39,567 nucleotides of DNA from Pseudonocardia sp. (GTDB lineage Bacteria; Actinomycetota; Actinomycetes; Mycobacteriales; Pseudonocardiaceae): the NCBI GenBank assembly GCA_030147065.1, contig JASLAP010000038.1, positions 1-39,567 of the forward strand, in the 5' to 3' direction. The notes under the pieces are model-generated. The model was not told the origin of the DNA and did not search any database. It saw nothing but the letters and a program-made list of their open reading frames with translations. The first letter of the stretch is position 1. Each line of letters opens with the position of its first letter. This document shows, piece by piece, positions 24,668-31,989 of the stretch. Made by a program: the position numbers and the translations under genes.

Positions 24668-24990
24668 CCGGGGGACGCCCCACCGACACCGGTCGACGCC
24701 CACCCACGAGCGCGACCGGTGGCGTTGGCCGAAATGGGTCAGCGCGCTGCGCCATTTCCCCGCCGCGCTGCCGAACAGTGCAGTGCGGAACCGCCGGGCA
24801 GCCCACCGACAAACGCTGAACGGCACAGAGGAATGTGCGCGGTCAATTGTTGCGGCGACACCGTTCTGCGAATCCGCGGAACGCGTCGAAGGCGCCCGCC
24901 GCACACCCCGCATCGGCGGTCTTGACCGATCTGACCTCGGTCGGGCACAGTCGGGAGCGGAATGTGACCGACGGCACGAAAGGGCGCTGA
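24668..24990. other. 323-nt leader region before the Cys-rich peptide gene
   Basis: I see no gene. An inverted repeat GAAATGG (24731-24737) and CCATTTC (24752-24758) flanks a 14-nt loop containing AGCGCGCT; it may terminate the methyltransferase transcript or be an operator. Further down lie the inverted repeat and possible promoter at 24922-24951. The stretch 24830-24880 is AT-richer than the flanks. Confidence 0.5.
24922..24951 (+). promoter_or_regulatory. Candidate promoter/operator of the Cys-rich peptide operon
   Basis: A -35-like TTGACC (24922-24927) overlaps an inverted repeat GACCGA-N7-TCGGTC (24924-24929, 24937-24942). A weak -10-like CACAGT (24946-24951) lies 18 bp further. The peptide ATG is 40 nt downstream, behind AAAGGG at 24979-24984. 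Overlap of the repeat with the -35 would suit repression. Confidence 0.4.
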
Positions 24991-25191
24991 ATGACCAGAA
25001 CCGTGTCCAGGATCGCCGACCGGGTGCTCGCCCGGATCGCTCCGCGAGTGGAGGCATCGGCCGGCTGTTCGTACGTTTCCGAGTACTGCTACTGCATCTA
25101 CCGGGTGGGCTATTACACGCGCCGGTGCATGTACGGCTGTCCGGGCGTTCCCAACCACTGCTACGGCTGCACCAAGACGGGCTCCTGTTGA
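24991..25191 (+). CDS. Cys/Tyr-rich exported peptide precursor (putative RiPP-like or bacteriocin-like)
   Basis: 66 aa. Residues 1-24 (MTRTVSRIADRVLARIAPRV + EASA) form a charged amphipathic leader with no hydrophobic core, so not a Sec signal, ending in A-S-A. If cut there, the core is 42 aa with 8 Cys (26, 33, 35, 46, 50, 57, 60, 66) and 8 Tyr, enough for four disulfides. The next genes encode a MauE-like membrane redox protein, a CDSC thioredoxin, an ABC exporter and an S26 peptidase in overlapping or near-overlapping order, fitting oxidation, export and leader removal of this peptide. I do not recognise the core family. Activity (antimicrobial, signal, cofactor or metal carrier) is unknown. 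The stop overlaps the next start (TTGA). Confidence 0.78.
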   Translation: MTRTVSRIADRVLARIAPRVEASAGCSYVSEYCYCIYRVGYYTRRCMYGCPGVPNHCYGCTKTGSC

Positions 25192-25766
25192 TCGTCGCAC
25201 TGGCGAGCGCCCTCGCGCTCGTGTTCGGGGTCGCCGTCGCCGGCAAGTTCAGCCCGGCCGGCTTCGGCGAGTTCCGGCTCGGGGTCGGCCGGTTGTGGCC
25301 CGGTCCCGGCCGGCTCTCCCCCACCGCCCGCAACCTGCTCGCCCTCGCCGTCCTCGGCGCCGAGGTCCTCGGCACGGCCGCGCTGGCCGCCGGGACCGCG
25401 CTCGCCGTGCTCTCCCACCCGCAGTGGCTGGTCCCCGGTTTCACGGTGGCCTCCGCACTGCTCGCCGCCTTCACCACGGCGCACGCCGTGACCGTCGCCC
25501 GCGGGCGGTCGGTGCCCTGCGCCTGTTTCGGGCGCCGGGAGACCCCGGTCGGCCCGCTGACGCTGTTCCGCACCGCTGCGCTGCTCGTCCTCGCGTTCGC
25601 CGGCCTCGCGCTGGCGCTCACCACGACGGGCGTCGCCGACCCCGCCGTCGCGCTGCTGGCCGTCCCGGCCGGGCTGGCGCTCGGCCTGCTGCTCGTGAGC
25701 CTGGAGGACCTGGTGGCCCTGTTCCGCCCCACCGCCCTGCCGACCCGACCGGGGGCCGGCGCGTGA
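25188..25766 (+). CDS. MauE/DoxX-type redox-associated membrane protein
   Basis: 192 aa from TTG 25188, overlapping the peptide stop by 4 nt; starting later would remove part of TM1. Four or five hydrophobic helices are visible (IVALASALALVFGVAVAGKF, LLALAVLGAEVLGTAALAAG, PGFTVASALLAAFTTAHAVTV, FRTAALLVLAFAGLALALT, and a last one near 165). A Cys pair, C111 and C113 in VPCACFG, sits between helices. MauE is needed to mature the disulfide-rich small subunit of methylamine dehydrogenase, probably with MauD. Here the likely client is the Cys-rich peptide; it would relay electrons from the downstream thioredoxin, DsbB/DsbD fashion. Confidence 0.82.
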   Translation: MIVALASALALVFGVAVAGKFSPAGFGEFRLGVGRLWPGPGRLSPTARNLLALAVLGAEVLGTAALAAGTALAVLSHPQWLVPGFTVASALLAAFTTAHAVTVARGRSVPCACFGRRETPVGPLTLFRTAALLVLAFAGLALALTTTGVADPAVALLAVPAGLALGLLLVSLEDLVALFRPTALPTRPGAGA

Positions 25767-26302
25767 CCGGGGTGCTGGTCGGCGCGGTGATCCTGCTGAC
25801 CGCGCTCACCCTGCTGAACATCGCGATGGTGATGGCCGTGGTCCGCCGGCTGCGCGAGCACGAGACCCGGATCGCCGCGCTGGCCGAGGGCGCCGCGGTG
25901 GCCCCGCCGCTGCCGGAGATCATCGCGCCGGTGGGTCACCGGGTCGAGGACTTCACCGCCGAGACCGTCGACGGCCGGCGGCTGGACCGGACCTCGTTGC
26001 AGAGCCCGGCCCTGGTCGGCTTCTTCTCCCCCAGCTGCGACAGCTGCCACGAGCGCATCCCGGACTTCCGCAAGGCCGCCGCCGACCACGACGGCTCGGC
26101 GCTGGCGGTCGTGGTCCGCGACGGGAAGGACCCCGCCGAGCTGGTCGCCGATCTCGACGACTCGGCCACGATCGTGCTCGAGGCGCCGGAAGGCCCGCTG
26201 AGCAGCGCGTTCGGCGTCCGCGGGTTCCCGGCGTTCGCCCTGCTCGACGCGGAGGGCACCATCCGGGCCCGCGGGTACGAGCTGCCGCTGACCGCACCCT
26301 GA
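25763..26302 (+). CDS. Membrane-anchored TlpA/MauD-like thioredoxin
   Basis: 179 aa from a GTG overlapping the MauE-like stop (GTGA). An N-terminal anchor (residues ~4-27, VLVGAVILLTALTLLNIAMV) is followed by a short coiled stretch and a redoxin fold. The active site is C92-D-S-C95 in GFFSPSCDSCHERIPDFRK, and the cis-proline region is GVRGFPAFALLD. The domain should face the outside, where it could make or shuffle the peptide's disulfides together with the MauE-like protein. This pair mirrors mauE-mauD. Confidence 0.87.
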   Translation: MTGVLVGAVILLTALTLLNIAMVMAVVRRLREHETRIAALAEGAAVAPPLPEIIAPVGHRVEDFTAETVDGRRLDRTSLQSPALVGFFSPSCDSCHERIPDFRKAAADHDGSALAVVVRDGKDPAELVADLDDSATIVLEAPEGPLSSAFGVRGFPAFALLDAEGTIRARGYELPLTAP

Positions 26303-26307
26303 CCGCC

Positions 26308-28173
26308 GTGGGGACGCCCGCCCGGCTGCGGGCCGGATTCGCCGCGACCGCCACCCGCACCCGCGTCGCGGTGGACCTGGCGCGGCGGGCCGCCCCGGCG
26401 GTGTTCACCGCCTTCGTGGCGGTGTCGCTGCTCGCCGGGGTGCTCCCGGTCGCCGCCGCGCTGCTCACCAAGCTGGTGCTGGACCGGATCACCACCGGGG
26501 CCGGCGTGGCCGGGGTGTGGGGCGGGGCGGTCGCGCTGGCGGTGACCGGGCTCGCGGTCGCCGCGGTGCCCCCGGCGCTGCGCTACCTGCAGGCCGAGCT
26601 CGACCGGTCGGTCACGGTCCGGGCCAAGGACCTGCTGTACCGGACGGTGAACCGGATCCCGCTGCTGGGCACCCTGGAGGTGCCGGCCTTCCGCGACCGG
26701 CTGCGGCTGGCCGAGCAGGCCAGCCGCAGCGGCCCGGGGCAGGTCGTGGAGAGCACCGTCGGGCTCGCCCAGTCGGTGGTGACGTTGGCCGGCATGATCG
26801 TCGCGGTCGCCGTCATCGGCCCGTGGGTCGCGCTGCTGATGCTGGTCAGCGCGGTGCCGGCGCTGGTGGCGGAGATCCGGCTGAGCCGCCAGCGGGCCGA
26901 TCTGGCCTGGCGGATCAGCCCGGCCGAGCGTCGCGAGGTGTTCTACAGCGAACTGCTGACCGACCTGAGCGCGGCCAAGGAGATCCGCCTGTTCGGCAGC
27001 GGGCGGCTGTTCCGCCACCGCATGCTGACCGAGCTGACCGGGGCCAACGCCGAGCAGCGCCGCTACGACCGGCGCGAGGCGGTGGTGCAGGTCGGCCTGG
27101 CCGCGGTGTCGGCGGTGTTCGTCGGCGCCGCCCTGGTCGGCGTCCTGCTCGCCGCGGCCGGCGGAACCCTCACCCCCGGCGACGTCGCGGCGGTGATCGT
27201 CGCGGTCAGCGGGGTGCAGGCGGCGCTGGGCGGGGCGGTCGGCCACATCTCCACCGCGCACCACGCCGGGTTGCTGCTCGACCACTACCGCGCGGTGGTC
27301 GAGGCCCACTACGAGGACACGGCACCGCCCGAGCCCGCGGACGCGGTCGGGGCGGAAGGCCGCGGGCTGGAGCTGGTCGACGTCTGGTTCCGCTACGGCG
27401 AGGACCAGCCCTGGGTCCTGCGCGGGGTGAGCGCCACCATCGCGCCGGGCCGCGCGGTCGCCCTGGTCGGGGAGAACGGGTCGGGCAAGAGCACGCTGGT
27501 CAAGCTGCTCTGCCGGTTCTACGACCCGACCCGCGGCAGCATCCGCTGGGACGGGGTGGACCTGCGCGACCTGCCGCTGGAGGAGCTGCGCCGGCGGATC
27601 GGGGCGGTGTTCCAGGACTTCATGTGCTACGACCTGAGCGCCGCGGAGAACATCGCCCTGGGCGGCGCCGACGGCGGTGCCGAGCTCGACCTCGCCCCGG
27701 GCCCGATCGAGGACGCGGCCCGGGGAGCGGAGGTGCACGCCACCGTCGACCGGCTGCCGCAGGGCTACCGGACGCTGCTGTCGAGGATGTTCGTCGACCA
27801 CAGCGGGAGCGACGCGCCGGGGGTGCTGCTGTCCGGCGGGCAGTGGCAGCGCCTCGCGCTGGCCAGGGCGCTCCGGCGCGGGCGCCGCGACCTGCTGATC
27901 CTGGACGAGCCCAGCTCCGGCCTGGACGCCGAGGCCGAGCACCGCATCCACCGGCGCATCCGCGAGCACCGGCGGGGCCGGACCAGCGTGCTGGTCTCGC
28001 ACCGGCTCAACACCGTCCGCGACGCGGACCGGATCCTGGTGCTGGCCGACGGACGGGTCACCGAGGAAGGCGACCACGACGCGCTGATGGCGGCCGGCGG
28101 CACCTACGCGCGGCTGTTCCGCTTGCAGGCCGCCGGCTACCAGGCCGACCACGAGCCCGCGGCGGCGCCGTGA
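26308..28173 (+). CDS. ABC exporter, fused membrane and ATPase domains, no C39 peptidase
   Basis: 621 aa from GTG 26308. About 330 residues of membrane domain with hydrophobic helices (VFTAFVAVSLLAGVLPVAAAL, GGAVALAVTGLAVAAVP, VVTLAGMIVAVAVIGPWVALLML and others) precede an ATPase. Its motifs are Walker A VGENGSGKST (~387), signature LSGGQWQRLALARAL (~508), Walker B LLILDEPSSGLDAE (~528) and the H-loop VSHR. It works as a homodimer. There is no N-terminal C39 protease, unlike bacteriocin exporters that trim double-Gly leaders, which agrees with a separate S26 peptidase next door. Probable cargo is the Cys-rich peptide. Confidence 0.9.
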   Translation: MGTPARLRAGFAATATRTRVAVDLARRAAPAVFTAFVAVSLLAGVLPVAAALLTKLVLDRITTGAGVAGVWGGAVALAVTGLAVAAVPPALRYLQAELDRSVTVRAKDLLYRTVNRIPLLGTLEVPAFRDRLRLAEQASRSGPGQVVESTVGLAQSVVTLAGMIVAVAVIGPWVALLMLVSAVPALVAEIRLSRQRADLAWRISPAERREVFYSELLTDLSAAKEIRLFGSGRLFRHRMLTELTGANAEQRRYDRREAVVQVGLAAVSAVFVGAALVGVLLAAAGGTLTPGDVAAVIVAVSGVQAALGGAVGHISTAHHAGLLLDHYRAVVEAHYEDTAPPEPADAVGAEGRGLELVDVWFRYGEDQPWVLRGVSATIAPGRAVALVGENGSGKSTLVKLLCRFYDPTRGSIRWDGVDLRDLPLEELRRRIGAVFQDFMCYDLSAAENIALGGADGGAELDLAPGPIEDAARGAEVHATVDRLPQGYRTLLSRMFVDHSGSDAPGVLLSGGQWQRLALARALRRGRRDLLILDEPSSGLDAEAEHRIHRRIREHRRGRTSVLVSHRLNTVRDADRILVLADGRVTEEGDHDALMAAGGTYARLFRLQAAGYQADHEPAAAP

Positions 28174-28598
28174 GGTGGGCGGTGCCGGTCGCCGCGCTCT
28201 GCGCCGCAGCGGTGGTGGTGGCGGCGGTCCGCCGGCGGTGGCTGGTGGTCACCGTGGTCGGGACCAGCATGACCCCGGCCCTCGCCCCGGGCGACGTCGT
28301 GCTCGCCCGGCGCTGCGACCCGGCCGCCCTGGCCGTCGGCGACGTGGTCGTGCTGGCCCCGCCGGACGGCACCGGCGAGCCGCCCGGGCGCCGCCCGCGG
28401 CCGGGGCACCCGTGGCTGGTCAAACGGATAGCGGCCGGACCGGGTGACCGGCTGCCCTACGACCGGACCGCCGCCGTGCCGCCCCGGGCCGTGGCGGTGC
28501 TCGGCGACAACGGCGGCCACGACTCGCGGACCTTCGGCCCGCTGGCGCACGACCGGGTGCTCGGGATCGTGGTGCGGCGGCTCGGCCCCGGCCGCTGA
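28170..28598 (+). CDS. Minimal S26-family signal peptidase
   Basis: 142 aa from GTG overlapping the ABC gene stop (GTGA). One N-terminal membrane helix (residues ~5-20), then catalytic Ser33 in VVGTSMTPALAPGDVV, Lys85 in WLVKRIAAGPGDRLP, and the box-E-like LGDNGGHDSRTFGPL. It is much shorter than housekeeping LepB, keeping only the catalytic core. S26 enzymes prefer small residues at -3 and -1; the peptide's A-S-A junction at residues 22-24 meets this. It is therefore the likely leader peptidase of the system and ends the overlapping operon. Confidence 0.87.
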   Translation: MRWAVPVAALCAAAVVVAAVRRRWLVVTVVGTSMTPALAPGDVVLARRCDPAALAVGDVVVLAPPDGTGEPPGRRPRPGHPWLVKRIAAGPGDRLPYDRTAAVPPRAVAVLGDNGGHDSRTFGPLAHDRVLGIVVRRLGPGR

Positions 28599-28679
28599 CC
28601 CGTCCGTCCGGGGTGCTCCCCGACCGCTCGGACCCCGGCGCCTGTCCGGACGGAGGGCGTCCGGCGTCGCCACAGGATC

Positions 28680-28685
28680 TAGGGT
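28680..28685 (+). promoter_or_regulatory. -10 element of a likely leaderless promoter for the MftD-like gene
   Basis: TAGGGT lies 6 nt before the ATG at 28692, the spacing expected when transcription starts at the A of the start codon. Leaderless mRNAs with TANNNT at this distance are common in actinobacteria. No clear -35 is seen, and there is no strong ribosome site. Confidence 0.55.
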
Positions 28686-28691
28686 CCAGGC

Positions 28692-29873
28692 ATGGCAAGC
28701 ACCAGGGACTGGTTCGAGACCGTCGCCGAGGCCCAGCGCCGGGCCAAGCGCCGCCTGCCCAGGGGCGTCTACCTCGCGCTGGTCGCCGGGGCCGAGGCCG
28801 GCACCACGATGGGCGACAACACCGCCGCCTTCGCCGAGCTGGGGTTCCGCCCGCGGGTGGCCGACCTGCCCAAGGAGCGCGACGTCGCCACCACGGTGAT
28901 GGGGCAGGACGTCGCCTTCCCGGTGCTGATCTCCCCGACCGGCGTCCAGGCCGTGGACCCCGAGGGCGAGGTCGCGGTCGCCCGGGCGTCGGCCGCCGCG
29001 GGCACGGTGATGGGCCTGTCGTCGTTCGCGTCCAAGCCGGTGGAGGAGGTCGCGGCGGCGAACCCGAAGTTCTTCTTCCAGTCCTACTGGGTGGGTGACC
29101 GGGACGCGATGCTCGCCCGCGCCGAGCGCGCCCGGGCCGCCGGGGCGAAGGGCCTGATCGTCACCCTGGACTGGGTCTTCGACTCCCGCCGCGACTGGGG
29201 CAGCCCGTTCATCCCGGAGAAGCTCGACCTCAAGGCCATGGCCCGCTACGCCCCGCAGGTCGCGCTGCGGCCCGGCTACCTGCTGCGCTGGCTCAAGCAC
29301 GGCAAGCTGCCCGACCTGGGCGTGCCGAACCTGGTGGCGCCGGGCCAGGAGGTGCCGACGTTCTTCGGCGCGTACGGCCAGTGGATGATGACCGAGCCGG
29401 TCACCTGGGACGACCTGAACTGGCTGCGCGAGCAGTGGGGCGGGCCGTTCATGGTCAAGGGCATCACCCACCCCGACGACGCCCGGCGCGCGGTCGACAT
29501 CGGCGCCACCGCGATCTCGGTGTCCAACCACGGCGGCAACAACCTCGACTCCACCCCGGCGACCATCCGGCTGCTGCCGGCCGTCGCCGGCGCCGTCGGC
29601 GACCAGATCGAGGTCCTGCTCGACGGCGGCATCCGCCGCGGCTCCGACGTGGTCAAGGCGCTGGCCCTGGGGGCCCGCGCGGTGCTGATCGGCCGCGCCT
29701 ACCTCTGGGGGATGGCGGCCAACGGCGAGCAGGGCGTGACCAACGTGCTGAGCATCCTGCGGTCGGGGGTCGAGGAGACCCTGTTCGGGCTGGCCAAGTC
29801 CTCGATCCACCAGCTCGGTCCGGACGACCTGGTGATCCCGGCCGACTTCACCCGCACCGCCGCCAAGCACTGA
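28692..29873 (+). CDS. MftD-like FMN-dependent alpha-hydroxy-acid oxidase family enzyme
   Basis: 393 aa. It starts WFETVAEAQRRAKRRLPRGVY and carries VMGQDVAFPVLISPTGVQAV, LSSFASKPVEEV, and VSNHGGNNLDSTPATIR (His280 the likely base). GGIRRGSDVVKALALGARAV, the FMN phosphate site, follows. GGNNLD rather than GGRQLD, and the start, are features I associate with MftD, the flavoenzyme that oxidises a Val-Tyr-derived intermediate in mycofactocin synthesis. No mftA, B, C, E or F lies in this window, so it is an orphan here. It follows the peptide operon by 93 nt in the same direction but has its own predicted promoter. A role as an ordinary hydroxyacid dehydrogenase is the alternative. Confidence 0.85.
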   Translation: MASTRDWFETVAEAQRRAKRRLPRGVYLALVAGAEAGTTMGDNTAAFAELGFRPRVADLPKERDVATTVMGQDVAFPVLISPTGVQAVDPEGEVAVARASAAAGTVMGLSSFASKPVEEVAAANPKFFFQSYWVGDRDAMLARAERARAAGAKGLIVTLDWVFDSRRDWGSPFIPEKLDLKAMARYAPQVALRPGYLLRWLKHGKLPDLGVPNLVAPGQEVPTFFGAYGQWMMTEPVTWDDLNWLREQWGGPFMVKGITHPDDARRAVDIGATAISVSNHGGNNLDSTPATIRLLPAVAGAVGDQIEVLLDGGIRRGSDVVKALALGARAVLIGRAYLWGMAANGEQGVTNVLSILRSGVEETLFGLAKSSIHQLGPDDLVIPADFTRTAAKH

Positions 29874-29908
29874 CTGCCCCCACCGTCGTCGCTCCCGGGT
29901 CGCACTTC

Positions 29909-29928
29909 CGGCCGAGGCGGATCGGCCG
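29909..29928 (+). terminator. Stem-loop after the MftD-like gene
   Basis: CGGCCGA (29909-29915), 6-nt loop, TCGGCCG (29922-29928), followed by TT. It lies 36 nt after the stop. Without a T-run, termination is likely but not certain. Confidence 0.5.
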
Positions 29929-29994
29929 TTGCACCGACGCGCACCGCCGGTCCCTGTCCCAGGATCGGTGGGTGGGCAACGCGGGAGTCCGGTC

Positions 29995-31401
29995 GTGACC
30001 GTTCTGGAGATGCTCGCGCTGGTGGGTGCCGTCGGTGCGGTCGTGGCGCAGTGGGCACCGCCGCCGGTCCGCCGGGTGTCGACGATCGTCGCCGCGGGGG
30101 TCGTCGGCGCCGCGCTCCTCGCGGACCTGCGCTGGCAGCTGGTTCCGGTGCTGGTGGGCACGGCGCTCGCGGTCCTGGTCGCGGTCGTCCGGCGGCAGGA
30201 CGCCCCGGCGCGGCGGCGGTGGCCGGCGGTGCTGGTCCCGGTGATCTGCCTCGGGGCGATCGCCGCCGGGCCGGCGGCGGCGTGGGCGTTCCCGGTGCCC
30301 GAGTTCCCCGAGCCCACCGGCCCGTACACGGTCGGCAGCACGGTGCACGAGTGGACCGACCGGGACCGGCCGGAGCCCGCGACCCCGGACCCCGCGGACC
30401 GCCGCCGGATGGCGGCCACGCTGTGGTACCCGGCGCGGGACGCGCCCTCCGACGCCGACCGGGCCCCCTACCTCGGCCGCACCGAGCGGGAGGCGGGGAT
30501 CGTCGCCGCGGCGATGGCCACCGACGCCGGCCTGCCCGGCTTCCTGCTGGGCTCCGTCCCGCGGGCGCGCACCCGGGCGGTGCCCGACGCCCCACCGGCC
30601 GCCGGGCGGTTCCCGGTGGTGCTGTTCTCACCCGGCTCCGGCGGCGTGCGGACCCAGAACACCGGCTGGGCGGAGGAGCTGGCCGGGCGCGGCTACGTGG
30701 TGGCCGCGGTCGACCACCTCCACGACTCCGCCGCCGTGGTGCTCGCCGGTGGCGAGGTCGTCCGCAGCCGGATGCCGGCGGCCTACGCCGAGGCCTGGGC
30801 GAGCGCCGACCCGGCGGCCGAGGACCGGGTGACCGCGGAGTTCGTCGCCCTCCGGGCGGCCGACCTCAGCTCGACGCTGACCCGGCTCGGCCGGCTGGAC
30901 CGCGGCGAGGTGGGCGGACCGCTCGCCGGTCGGCTCGACGTCGACCGGGCCGCGGTCACCGGCCACTCCTTCGGCGGTGCCACCGCGCTGACCGTCGCCG
31001 GGGCCGACCCCCGCTTCGACGCCGCCGTGGACCTGGACGGCGGCCTCGGCGTGCCGCTGGAGCGGCCCTTCCCGCAGCCGGTGCTGGCGATCACCAGCCC
31101 GGCCTACCACGACACCGAGGGCAACCCGGACTACGCGGTCGGGCTGGACCGGGCCCTCGACCTGGCCGGCGCCCCGAGCTACCGGCTCACCGTCCCCGGC
31201 ACCGCCCACTTCAGCTTCACCGACCTGCCGCTGTTCCTGCCGCCGTTGCCGGCGGTGGCCGGATCGCTGGGCCGCGCGGACGGCACCCGGATCGCCGCCG
31301 ACGCCACCGCGACCTTCCTCGACCACGTCCTGCGCGGCGCGCCCGGCGACCCGGCCGCCGACCTCGCCCGGTACGGCGATCTGGCCGTCCACGAGCGCTG
31401 A
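29995..31401 (+). CDS. Membrane-anchored PAF-acetylhydrolase-like alpha/beta hydrolase
   Basis: 468 aa from GTG 29995 with GGGAG 8 nt upstream. Four short hydrophobic helices come first (residues ~2-100: VLEMLALVGAVGAVVAQWA, VSTIVAAGVVGAALL, LVPVLVGTALAVLVAVV, VLVPVICLGAIAAGPAAAW). An extracytoplasmic hydrolase follows: GRFPVVLFSPGSGGVRTQNT (oxyanion), nucleophile in VTGHSFGGATAL, acid in AAVDLDGGLG, His in PGTAHFSFTDLPLFLPPL. The arrangement matches PAF-AH-like lipid or ester hydrolases. The natural substrate is unknown. Confidence 0.85.
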   Translation: MTVLEMLALVGAVGAVVAQWAPPPVRRVSTIVAAGVVGAALLADLRWQLVPVLVGTALAVLVAVVRRQDAPARRRWPAVLVPVICLGAIAAGPAAAWAFPVPEFPEPTGPYTVGSTVHEWTDRDRPEPATPDPADRRRMAATLWYPARDAPSDADRAPYLGRTEREAGIVAAAMATDAGLPGFLLGSVPRARTRAVPDAPPAAGRFPVVLFSPGSGGVRTQNTGWAEELAGRGYVVAAVDHLHDSAAVVLAGGEVVRSRMPAAYAEAWASADPAAEDRVTAEFVALRAADLSSTLTRLGRLDRGEVGGPLAGRLDVDRAAVTGHSFGGATALTVAGADPRFDAAVDLDGGLGVPLERPFPQPVLAITSPAYHDTEGNPDYAVGLDRALDLAGAPSYRLTVPGTAHFSFTDLPLFLPPLPAVAGSLGRADGTRIAADATATFLDHVLRGAPGDPAADLARYGDLAVHER

Positions 31402-31464
31402 CTGTCACAGTCGTGCGCCGCGGCGCGTCGGACCGTCAGGACCCACTACTGAGGACGGTGCACC

Positions 31465-31896
31465 ATGCTCGGTCGCAAGACCTACACCCCCGAAGAGTTC
31501 GCGCACGCCCGCAAGGCGGTCGACGAGCAGCTGACGACCTACCGGAACCTCGCTGACGCTGCCACCACCGCGGCGGACCCGCGGGTGAGCGCCGCGGTCG
31601 AGGCGCTCGAGCCGGTGCTGTTCGCCAACCTGGTCCTGGCCCTCGACCGGTTCTTCGTCCACCGCGTGCGCCTGATCAGCGGCAACGGCTCGAACGCGCT
31701 CAACGAGGTCGAGCTGCTCGCCGAGTCGGTGATCACCGGCGAGGGAGTGCTGAGCGCTAGCAAAGTGCTCAGGCTCAAGCCGGACCAGACCGTCCTCGGC
31801 CTGGCTCCGGGCGACCGCATCCGGCTCACCGCCGACCGCTTCGAGGACCTCGCCCGGGCGTTCTTCGCCGAGCTCGAGACGCGCTTCTCCGCGTAG
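31465..31896 (+). CDS. Conserved-looking protein of unknown function
   Basis: 143 aa, ATG behind GAGGA about 10 nt upstream. I do not recognise it. The sequence is soluble, mostly helical (TPEEFAHARKAVDEQLTTYRNLADAA, EALEPVLFANLVLALDRFFVHRVRLI). A middle segment NGSNALNEVELLAESVITG is followed by a beta-like tail with RLKPDQTVLGLAPGDRIRLT. No signal peptide, Cys or membrane helix is present. Codon use is like its neighbours. It stands alone between the hydrolase and the REP-like hairpin. Confidence 0.72.
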   Translation: MLGRKTYTPEEFAHARKAVDEQLTTYRNLADAATTAADPRVSAAVEALEPVLFANLVLALDRFFVHRVRLISGNGSNALNEVELLAESVITGEGVLSASKVLRLKPDQTVLGLAPGDRIRLTADRFEDLARAFFAELETRFSA

Positions 31897-31912
31897 GGGC
31901 GCTGGGGCCACC

Positions 31913-31976
31913 TCGCAGAGTCCGGGTACGCGGCGCAGGTTCCACGGACCCTGCGCCGCGTACCCGGGCCCTGCGA
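31913..31976. repeat. REP-like palindromic element, copy 2
   Basis: An 18-bp perfect inner stem (31922-31939 with 31950-31967) around a 10-nt loop ending CGGAC is flanked by outer pairs TCGCAG (31913-31918) and CTGCGA (31971-31976), with a 3/3 internal loop. Copy 1 at 14058-14129 has the same order: TCGCAGAGT, internal loop, GTAC..CG.CGCAG stem, 10-nt loop ending CGGAC. It lies between a gene end and the convergent helicase-like gene end and may also terminate both. Confidence 0.8.
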
Positions 31977-31989
31977 CGTCGCTCCGAGG

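Noticed and set aside
24719..24925. Small plus-strand ORF with three Cys just before the peptide gene, considered as a second precursor
   Set aside because: No ribosome site, Arg/Pro-rich shadow-like sequence, and it covers the inverted repeat and promoter-like region.
28692..29873. Calling a mycofactocin cluster here
   Set aside because: Only an MftD-like gene is present; no mftA precursor, MftB, radical SAM MftC, MftE or MftF is seen in the window.
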